From: Phanerochaete sordida
Lineage: Eukaryota > Basidiomycota > Agaricomycetes > Polyporales > Phanerochaetaceae
Assembly (NCBI GenBank): GCA_019973155.2
Contig: BPQB01000002.1
Coordinates: 992,001 to 1,056,000 of the forward strand
Direction of reading: 5' to 3'
DNA: 64,000 bases
Under the pieces are notes generated by a model that made no database searches, was not told where the DNA came from, and saw nothing but the letters and a program-made list of their open reading frames with translations. This document shows positions 20,890 through 29,712 of this stretch, in pieces. A program made the translations under genes and the position numbers. Within the stretch, counting starts at the first letter, position 1. Each line of letters starts with the position of its first letter.

Positions 20890-23800
20890 ATGGACGACCG
20901 TCCTCCAAGCCCTCTATTTCCAGACAAGGAAGATAGCAGCGTGGGCTTCGGTGTGCTCGAGAATAGCGAGCCTGCGCTACCCAAGAATTCGAAAGTCTGG
21001 TGGAAGATCGATCTGATCGTTTTGCCTGTCGTGACTGTTATATTCTTCCTGCAATTCCTGGTAAGTCTCGTTATACGAATTATCTTCACCACTTCGTTTA
21101 CGTCTGTAAACCAGGACAAGGGAAATATAGGCAATGCGCGCGTGGCCGGCTTACAGCAGCAGCTGAAGATGTCAAACACACAAGTGCGGCCATCCTTATT
21201 TGCCTGACTGCGGGCTAGACTGACCTCTCTCGTGTCGCAGTACAGCATAACCTTGACCGTTCAACACATGTACGTTCGCTTGTCATACCGTCCGCCCAGA
21301 CTAATCGTCTCCGTGCAGTCCTTACATTCTCATTGAACTGCCGGCGAATCTGATCCTCAAGGTGCGATGCTTTGATCTGCGCTGGCATGTGTTCTCATCG
21401 CCTGCGGTACCTAGCGAGTCGGTGGCAATATCTTCTTATCGACCATGGTCGTGTTGTGGGGTACCGTGGCCACCCTACAAGGTTCGTCTTAAGACATGCT
21501 AGTCATCAATCGCTGCTTAATCGCTCTCGCCAGGCACCGTCACATCCTACTCTGGTCTACTGGCCTGTCGCTTCTTCCTCGGTTTGTTTGAAGGTGCGTA
21601 TATATGTCTTATCCGTGCTTTCCCGTGGTGACCATCCTGTAAGGCAATTTATTCGCTGGCGTAACGCTGTATCTGTCGTCATTCTACCCGCGATTGATGC
21701 TGCAGCTACGACGAGTCCTATCCGATGACGAACTGTATGCACTCTGAATGACTTACTCTGTCTAGCATCTCGATTTTCTTCGCCGCAGCTTCCTTGGCTG
21801 GTGGGTATCGTGCCGTTCTGCATTGTGGTACGTGCACAATTAACTTCCCTCCGCAGGCGCGTTCTCCGGCCTGCTCGCTGCGGCTATAGTCAACATGGAC
21901 AACGTGGGAGGCAAACCTGGCTGGGCGTGGATCTTTATCTTGGTGAGCATATCCTGTTAATCCAAAAATCGGCCACATTCATTGGTTCTGCATTTGTCTC
22001 GCGTAGGAAGGTCTTTTCACTGTGTGCTTCGGAGCTTTGTCATTCTGGCTTCTTCCTCGCGCCCCGGACACAGCGACCTTCTTGACTGTTGAGGAAAAGG
22101 ACTACATCTCCGCGGTGCTCAAGCACAGCGGTGTCGTTGCGGAAAGCGCCGCGGACGACGACTTCAGTTGGCACCATGTTGCCGCTACGCTGAGGAAACC
22201 GCATGTGCTGGTTCTCATGCTCGCTGGGTTCTTCAATGGCGAGTGCTTCTCGCAGAATAATTCTGAGGGCGCGCATTAACATCTAAATTTCAGGTACCAC
22301 GCTACATCAGCAAAATCGCACCCCATGTTACGAATGTTGTGTAACATGGGCTTGTTGGGCTTGTTGTGAGATGATGTTGGGAAGATGTTGGAGTATTGGA
22401 CGAGTATGTTGAATGTTACAGATGTTTCGTAATCAGCTCTCACTGTTCATAGTGCCAAAACGCCTTAAATATCATCAATATTCGTACCTAGAGCATGTGT
22501 CGTGTAGATCTCCCTCCTGCACGACCGGGGGCGATCGTCAGGAATATTATCGGGAGTCGTGCGCGCTTGGGCGTCTATGCGCGGGCCCATCCGGCGCAAG
22601 ATCAAAGTCTTCGACGTGTCGCCTTTCCCTTCACCTCAAACGTCCCACCTCCCATTTTCTTCCTCCGCTGGGCGACATGCGACGCTGCTCAAGTCTCTGT
22701 TCGACAACACCTCGGCATCTGATCTTTGACACTCTTACCTGTGGCACGGCACGCAAGGATGAGTGAAGGTGGCCGCGTTTCCAGGCCGCGTCGAGAAACG
22801 ACGAAGCTCACTACTCAACGACAGCTCTGCGACCGGGACATGCGCCGCTGCAAGTTTGGCGCACTCCGGCGTGACGTTAGGCCTACTGCGCGCGCTGTAA
22901 GCGACATCCGCGCCGCTTTTCAACTGGCACGACATCGAGGGCGACGTCGTCGTCAGCTGCGGTGTCAGCGCCCAGCATTGGCAACGCAGCTTTGGAAGCT
23001 GTGTAGCTTTGCGTACTCGATGACATCTGCGGAATATGCCTAAGGACAGCGCTCCACAGTCAACGTTTATCCTGGGAGATGCGAGTTGTGATTCGAGGTG
23101 CGTCTTCTACCATATTCACTGCTGTACGCCACCTCAGTACCACAGCCGTAGGTCGAATCACACGCTCGATTCCAAATCCATGGACCTCTTTCCCTGGTGA
23201 GTACGCACACGCGACTGACATAGACTTTGTTCATAGTATGCGCCGTCGAGCTGCAATGGCAGCGCCCCTCAAGCTCAAGTCGAAGGTGCGCACTATCGGC
23301 GCCCTCATACGGCAGTATCTGACGCAGAATTATGTGCGGTCCATTGTAGACTGTGATCACGGTCTCCACGCCAGCCATGCACGCATCTACGTGGGCCGAG
23401 AAATGCTCAGCTCTCCAGGTGCGTTCATGCGCTTGAGCTTCGTTGACAGTCTGGCTAACGACGCCCTTGTATCTTCCATATGCAGCGCTACTGTAGCAGT
23501 ACCCGCAACCCTTCGACAAGAACTGTTCCGCCGCAAAGGCTAGTGACGTGCAGACGGCGCCCGCAGGTGATTTCAGGCAGAGGCCGTCCGTGCCGGCGGG
23601 GGCAGGCAGTGCGTGCGTGCAGGTCACCTCGAAGAGGAGCGTGACGTGCGTGATGTATGCTGAAGCATGGACGCAACGTCAAGCTGGGGCCGACGCTCGG
23701 CCAAGTGCTACGCATGACCGAAGAGGGTCTCTCGCACTGAATAGTAGACGTAGTACTCTATGTATCGCAATTCAGTAGTAAAATATATGTTTTATTATGA

Positions 23801-24788
23801 ACGCTATCTTGTATATTGTGTGGTATTGCATCTCGTGTTGCATGTATTGCATACATGTTGCCGGTTCATGTTGGGTGATGTTGCGGATGTTACACAACAT
23901 GAAGCATGTTGTCCAAGAATCTGACATAGGTTGGACAACATGAGCATGTTGGACTTTACGAGTATTGGACATGTTACACAACATGCCCAACATCATCCAA
24001 CATGGGGCGTGGTTTTGCTGATGTATCTGGCCTTGCTTAGTATTTTCATGGCATAATCATTCCGCCCCGTTTGCATGCTGATTTATGACCTCAGCTTTAC
24101 GCCGTCCATCGTTGCTGGTCTCGGGTACACCAACAACCAGGCTCAGCTCATGAGCGTGCCACCCTTCGCTGTCTCCTTCGTCCGTACGTCGTCTGTCATC
24201 TAGATCATGACAGTACGGGCTGACCAAGATGACTTATAGTATCTCTCATAACCTCTTTCTTATCTGATCACTTCGGCCGGCGCGGCCTCACGCTCTTCAT
24301 GCTGACTCTCCTGAGCACCGCGGGCTTCGCCGTATTCCTCGGTCCGCCTCTATCCATCGCTTCGCATACCCCCGCTCACTTCACCAATCGCAGGATCAGC
24401 GCAAAACCGCGTGCGCTACGGCAGCCTCTTCTTGCTACTGCCAGGCACGTACGCCGGCGGACCACCGCTGGGCGCGTGGGCCGCGAACAACGCTGCGCCG
24501 CACACGCGGCGTGCGACGGCGCTGGGTGCGTTCATGACCGCGACGAACAGCGGCGCGATCCTCAGCACGTGGCTCTTCGGCGCGCTCTCGCCTGCGCCGC
24601 GCTACACGAGCGCAGCGACGACGCTGCTCGCGTTCCAGGTCGGGATTTTACTGTGTACACTTGTTAACCTCGCGTACCTGACGAGGTGTAATGCGCGCAA
24701 ACGTGAAGCGAGGGCGCGCATTGGTGAGCGGAGCAAAGAAGATGGGAAGATTGGCGACGAGAGTGCGTGGTTTGAGTATACGCTGTAG
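20890..24788 (+). pseudogene. Dal5-like MFS anion:cation symporter split by a transposon
   Basis: Exons 20890-21060, 21115-21183, 21241-21269, 21319-21361, 21415-21481, 21534-21593, 21644-21734, 21766-21800, 21857-21942, 22007-22238, 22294-22304 plus 24026-24039 (one exon cut by the insert), 24095-24183, 24240-24341 and 24394-24788 add to 498 codons once the insert is removed. The family imports allantoate-, nicotinate- or vitamin-type anions across the plasma membrane. Typical text is FFLQFLDKGNIGNARVAGLQ, VVLWGTVATLQG, CRFFLGLFEG, EGLFTVCFGALSFWLLPRAP, the loop SDHFGRRGLTLF and a late ALGAFMTATNSGAIL. The intron after 22238 uses a GC donor. With the 1.72-kb insert in a coding exon, this copy should make only the first half of the transporter unless the element excises. 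Confidence 0.85.
22303..24025. mobile_element. DNA transposon, TA target duplication, non-autonomous
   Basis: The element proper is 22305-24023 (1719 bp), flanked by TA on both sides (22303-22304 and 24024-24025). The ends are inverted: CATCAGCAAAA on the left, and GCTGATG preceded by TTTT on the right. After a short mismatch the identity resumes in GC(A/C)CCCATGTT. Sub-terminal regions (to about 22430 and from about 23830) are full of ATGTTG/CAACAT words and small hairpins such as 22322-22350. The TA duplication points to the Tc1/mariner group. No DDE transposase is visible inside; the longest frame (23079-23543) is unlike one, so it probably depends on a transposase supplied elsewhere. Confidence 0.85.
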
Positions 24789-25230
24789 GGTCAAGGGACT
24801 GTGGTATTGCTAGGTCGGGCTCGTCCGTGCCAATGGTAGTACTTACTTAGTACTCGCCCTCGAGGGTCACCTCAAATGATGCATGAACAGTGGCAGGCCT
24901 CCGCTGTGCACTGCCAGCGCTAAGGTTCGGCTGATCCGTTTTGGGAAGACGAAGCGGTTCTGGTCAGTTCGGCACGTTACCCGAACTGCCCAGCCGAACC
25001 AAAACACGCCAAACGGTGAATATACGACGCGTAATAAGACCGTAAATCCATGTCACGTGCCGTCCCCGCCGCCAGTGGCCACCAACGCGAGCTGTTTTCA
25101 TTCGACCAAGTCTGTAGCACAAAAAGCTAGATATGTACAACCTTCAAGTGGCAAGATCTACAAAAAATGCAGGGTATAAAATAAAACATAAGGTACTCGG
25201 AGATATACAGCGCCCTGGGCAGGGTGCGCC
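24789..25230. other. Intergenic with a dispersed-repeat fragment
   Basis: No gene is visible. Positions 24955-25010 hold GTTACCCGAACTG and CCAGCCGAAC, which return in inverted orientation at 39527-39551, so part of this interval belongs to a dispersed repeat. The right end is the 3' region of the minus-strand 7-TM gene. Confidence 0.45.
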
Positions 25231-26423
25231 TCATGCATACTTTGCAATGCTTCCAGAGCTGCCACCAGTGCTCGTCTCGCCTTTCGATCCGTATCGCGAA
25301 ACAGAGAGGTCTGTGGCATTAGCGGTGTTGGTCAGGGCCGTGGCGAGGGTTGGTCCCTCCGACAACGACATGGCCTGTGTGGGCTGAACCCAAGCCATCT
25401 CCGAGATCTCGCTTGGTTTCAATGTCTGCTCTGACGAGAGGCCGAGCCCAACGTGGATAATGATCAGGGTCGATGCGATGCCCTGAGATGACAGTGAGAC
25501 CGGCGCCACCCCGCAAAGGAAACATGAGACTTACGTAGGTCTGCGTGGCAATAACGATCATGATGACCGCCGAGGGGTGGTTCATGCCGTAGACGACGAC
25601 AAAGACAAGCTGGACGACGAAGTAGAGAGCGCCGCTCTCGACCATGACGTGAATCGCCTTGCGCGTCGCGCCGTTACCCGTGATCTTGTAGATCTCGCCC
25701 GCGCCGCGCGACATGTACCAGATGCGCCCGATCATGAGCCCCGTCACGAGGACATTCGTGCACAGCGGCAGCACGAAGCTCGCGAGCCCGAGAGGCACGA
25801 TCGAAGGCGAGACGTTCGCGCCCGTCGTGCCCCACACGAGCCGGCCAACGACCGAAGCGCAGACTGAAGATAGGCGAGGGTCAGTGCGCTTCCGAGCGCG
25901 AGGAAGATGGACACTCACTGAGGCCTGCCGTCGATGTCAAGAGAGGGAGGACTGCAACATAGTACTGACAGCCCCAAATAATCCAGCAGCGGTAGATAAG
26001 AATGAGATCTCCGAGAAAGTCGGCGACGGAGACGACGCAGTCGGCAATAAACATATGAAAATCTTCGTTCGCATAGCCCACCACTCCCGACGTGTTCTGT
26101 ACGATGCGATGAGCGTGTGACGAACGCGTGGCCGACGGGCACGACTCACGAGATAGAGATAAAAGTGGTTGAATTCGAGCGCGTAGTGCAGCGTGCAGGC
26201 CACGAAAAGACAGAAGTGGAGCACGACGACGGTGCGGTCGGTGCCGCGCCCCTTCCACTTGTGAAAGAGCACATACAGCGACGCGAGGAACAACACGCAG
26301 TACGCGCCTGGCCGCGCACGCCTCGTCAGCCTCGTGTTCCGATCAGCCGGGCATGCACGCACCATACAGCAGCGACTCGCACGCGAATCCGATAAGCACC
26401 AGAACGTCGATGCTGACCGCCAT
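25231..26423 (-). CDS. Fungal seven-transmembrane protein (7TM-C)
   Basis: Five exons on the minus strand from ATG 26423 (MAVSIDVLVLIGFACESLLYG) to the stop at 25231. The second exon carries AYCVLFLASLYVLFHKWKG and VVVLHFCLFVACTLHYALEF. The third carries DCVVSVADFLGDLILIYRCW and QYYVAVLPLLTSTAGL. The fourth carries LASFVLPLCTNVLVTGLMIG and VESGALYFVVQLVFVVVYGM. The fifth begins GIASTLIIIHVGLGLSSEQ and ends in a Ser/Thr-rich cytosolic tail. The order of helices and intron positions match the three copies at 57.9-63.3 kb, so this is a dispersed member of that family. Function is unknown; topology would allow a receptor or sensor. Confidence 0.85.
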
Positions 26424-27652
26424 CGCGGGGAGCGTGTCTGGCTATCTGGCGGAGTCGGGCGAGGGCGTCGAGGCAGGGGGCGAGGGCAGGGTGAAGGGCG
26501 CGCGGCGTGCGTGCCATGGAGATATACCCCGCGAGCGTGCGCTCCCGAGCTCGGTAGAGCCCCCCGCGGCGCAACAGGTGCCCTGGCCTGAATATGTGGC
26601 TCCTGATCCGGGAGCAATATCTGCGCTAGGCCTGCCCATTTGCGGGTCCGGGACAAGTTGGCAGATGCGCCGCTCGCGCGCCTCCGCGCCGACGCTCCCG
26701 CGTGCTGCCCCGCGCTTCCTCCGAGCCTGCTTCGGACCCACCCCGCTGTCGAAGTCCACCTCTGAATGCGACGTCTACCGTCCTTAGGGGCCGCGCAGAC
26801 GTTGCACGCGATGGCTGCGGGAGCGCTGGACTGCCGTTACCTCGGAAGAAGCGCCGCCGGCCATGGGAAGGACTGTCTCAACTGGGAGCGCTCTCACCGG
26901 CCCAATATCGCTGCTCACAAGGTCCTGCGGAGAAGGCCTAGGGAAACGAGGGAAATCAGTGATAGCTGTGAGTATTCAATGCGCACTAATCTCTCCGAAG
27001 CACATGGTCAGACGGCTGTTCCCATCGAATTGCAAGCAACGGAGCAGCTCTCGAGAGCCAGTTGTGGACATCTCGCTCTCGTATCTTGGCCTTTATATCA
27101 GGCATTCCGTCATCCATAGAGCAGAGCGGATATGGAGACTGGCGGTGGCTGATAAATGGGTGCTGTGCGAGAATACCTTGGCTACGGTTGATCTGGGGAT
27201 CACGTTGTCTGCAAGGACACGCCCCAGTTCGGACGTGATCTGTACGACAGGCTCATCGTTGGTCAAGCTACACGTCGAACTGGTCATCGTCAACTGCTGC
27301 GTAAGTCCGAGCCCCCTATGCGAGCACAGATGAGACAAGAATGCATGATCTTGATGACCATGGTTCATCGGAGGCTCGCCGATTCCTCAAGGAGAACAAG
27401 GAATGCAGCGCGAAGATAGGAGTGTCCGAGCCTACCGCATTCCTACCTCCATGCGCGCAATGCCGAGAAGCCCTCGCGCCCTACGTAAGGTACATTTCGA
27501 TTCGGAGCAGATGTCAGGGGCACCCATCGAGAACATGTTCGTATGTTTCGAGAGAGGCTGTGCTGCCTTTCCACATATTTAAGCGAAGACACGTTTACAG
27601 CGAGAGTAGCAACAGGACCGCGTACGCACATCGCGAATACCCGTTGTACGCT
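26424..27652. other. Intergenic, no supported gene
   Basis: Several overlapping frames exist in the GC-rich part (26430-26950) but none has a family motif or credible splice structure. From 27550 on, a TATA-like word (CATATTTAAG, 27570-27580) lies about 75 nt before the possible small secreted-peptide gene. Confidence 0.4.
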
Positions 27653-27925
27653 ATGAGCCTCTTCGGCATCGTCTTTGCTGCTGTGGTCCTAACGGTTCTA
27701 CTTCCTCCCTCGAAAGGTATGCTTTGCGTCACTCACATGAGCAATGGATACCACTCACCTCGCCGTCTTTCTCAGCCTCTGCAGTTCCGAGAGGCCCTCG
27801 TACGTCCAAAAATATTCCAAAATATACCTAGGCAGGGTACTCATACCATCGCAGCGTTCCCTCCAGGTCCGGCGATATGGGGATTCGCGAAAGACGGGGC
27901 TCACGTCGAGATCAATAAGACGTGA
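27653..27925 (+). CDS. Possible small secreted peptide, 52 residues
   Basis: Three exons (27653-27716, 27776-27799, 27855-27925) with clean GT...AG introns of 59 and 55 nt join to exactly 53 codons. The N-terminus MSLFGIVFAAVVLTVLLPP looks like a signal peptide. The remainder is a short proline-rich stretch (VPRGPPFPPGPAIWGF) and a polar end (KDGAHVEINKT). There are no Cys residues in the mature part, so it is not a classic cysteine-rich effector. Support comes only from splice geometry, the signal peptide and a TATA-like word upstream; no homologue is recalled. Confidence 0.35.
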   Translation: MSLFGIVFAAVVLTVLLPPSKGMLCVTHMSNGYHSPRRLSQPLQFREALVRPKIFQNIPRQGTHTIAAFPPGPAIWGFAKDGAHVEINKT

Positions 27926-29712
27926 AGGTTGGGGAGACTGAACAGTTCGAGGGTCAGGGAAGACATGATACAGAACGCATTTCGACCTACGGTGTAAAAT
28001 CACCTAATTGCTATAGAGGAGTGTACCTCTCCGAGCCTATGACTGAGCTTCGTCTAACCCGGTTGTCAATCTTAAGCCGGGCCCTTTCAGCACATGCTGG
28101 CAGTTCTTCTATGCGTTCGTCGACCGGGTTACTATGCGAGCCTCGCTGTGAGCAGGTGCATGCTATACACCCGTTCTAGATGACGTGGGCACACGAGACC
28201 ATGGGGCTCTGGCACCGTATTAAGGCTGTCCGAGCTGTAACCGGGGAGTCATTTGCCATGAAGCAGCACTATAAGATGCGTTGGGAAGCTGTGGCGTAGG
28301 CTAGTCCCAAGCCTGCGGGAACGAGGGAGGCGAAGAGAAGGTGCGGCTGACGACTGAAGCCTCCGAAGCGTGTCCCGATAGGCACCGGTTAGGCTCGTCC
28401 GTCAGGCCCGGACTGAGTCACCGGCCTGCGCACCCTAATACTAGGTGCTTCTGCCGCTTCTGCGTGAGTGTAGAGCCTATAATGGCTTCAATAATAGACA
28501 GCGTGCTGCAGGTAAAGAGGGAGCCGCACATGGACGCCTTGGTTATACTTCCGGGTGCTCTGACGAGCGTAGTCGGACGTGAGAAAGCGTTCATCCGCGC
28601 TCGCTGTAAATGAGGTTGACACTCACAGTCGTTACGCATATAAGGGTCGGTATGGGTAGACGTAGTGTTGCCCTCTCTCGAGCACCCAAACATTTCGAAG
28701 ATGCAGGCTGGTGCTCTTGTAACGCTCTTGCTTATCTGTACCGGCCTGACAATCGCTGCGCCATTACGTGGTCAGAGTTACTATTACTCCAAAAGTTTAT
28801 GGATCACTCACACTCAATCTTAGATGTGCGAGAGCTGAGCCCGTCGTCAGCCGCGGAGAACGCTGTCAAGGACACAACAAGTAGGTGATCATAACTATCG
28901 CGCCGGCGTTAGCAAACGTGCTAACACTATCGATAACAGAGAGAGCTAGCGGCGGCGTACAAATTTGGGGTCGTAGAGCGCATGTCACCATAGAGGAGGT
29001 CTTGAACCGGCTATGATCTATGACAGCTAGCGACACATCGTGGTTTTGTTTCGGGTTCCCTGTCCACATGACCGGACTGGTTAGCACTTTCATCATAGCA
29101 TTATATAGAGCATATTTCGAATCCAGAAAAAAAGAAAAGAGGACAAAAGCAATATTGGTAGCGAGTGACCTTGTCGGCGTGCCGTCAGTACTACTGTCAC
29201 CGTCGCATTGAGAAAACTGCCGGTAGCTCAGGCGCCTTCGCTGGGCTCACGATGACGTAAGCGACGCCACAAAGACTCCCGAGCACCAGGTTTCGATTCC
29301 TGCCATGCTCGTTGTATTTCGCACAACACTTGAAGTGGACGCACCCAAGTTTCCTGCGACCTTCGACTATGTCAGCTCGGTGACATCAATACATGAGCAC
29401 CTGCTTTTCCGACACGCTCCAGTAGCTTGTCCGTCGAACTTCGTGGCAGTATACTGAGCATCACAGGTCGTACTATATGGTCAGAACAAGCCTTCAAAGA
29501 CTTGTTGGTAGCTATTCGTGGCGTACATGTCCATGATATACAAACGTCCGTAGCAACAGGTTTTTCGGCTTTTATACATAAGATCGCGCAGCAGCCCAAG
29601 GAGTCCAGCGTCCAGATACAAAGAGACAACATTAGCAGCGGGGGTCGGCAAGACGGCGAGCTGTCCTGCACTGCAAGACCACAGACACGCGCCGTCGTGA
29701 GAGGAGCGACGC
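27926..29712. other. Intergenic, one tRNA-like unit
   Basis: No supported gene. Short frames at 28341-28890 and 29020-29211 lack motifs. A tRNA-like box A/box B pair at 29222-29312 is listed separately. From about 29400 the sequence would be the 3' flank of the minus-strand repeat gene. Confidence 0.4.
29222..29312 (+). repeat. tRNA-like sequence (pseudo-tRNA or SINE head)
   Basis: A good box A (TAGCTCAGGCG, 29224-29234) is followed about 55 nt later by a near-consensus box B (GGTTTCGATTCC, 29289-29300) with a short pairing T-arm (CAGG/CCTG). The acceptor ends do not pair well. The same word GGTTTCGATTCCT recurs at about 50020, suggesting a small dispersed polymerase III-type family. Confidence 0.4.

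Noticed and set aside
23079..23543. A 154-codon frame inside the transposon as a transposase
   Set aside because: There is no DDE/D-type spacing or helix-turn-helix that I can recognise, and it is much shorter than mariner-type transposases.
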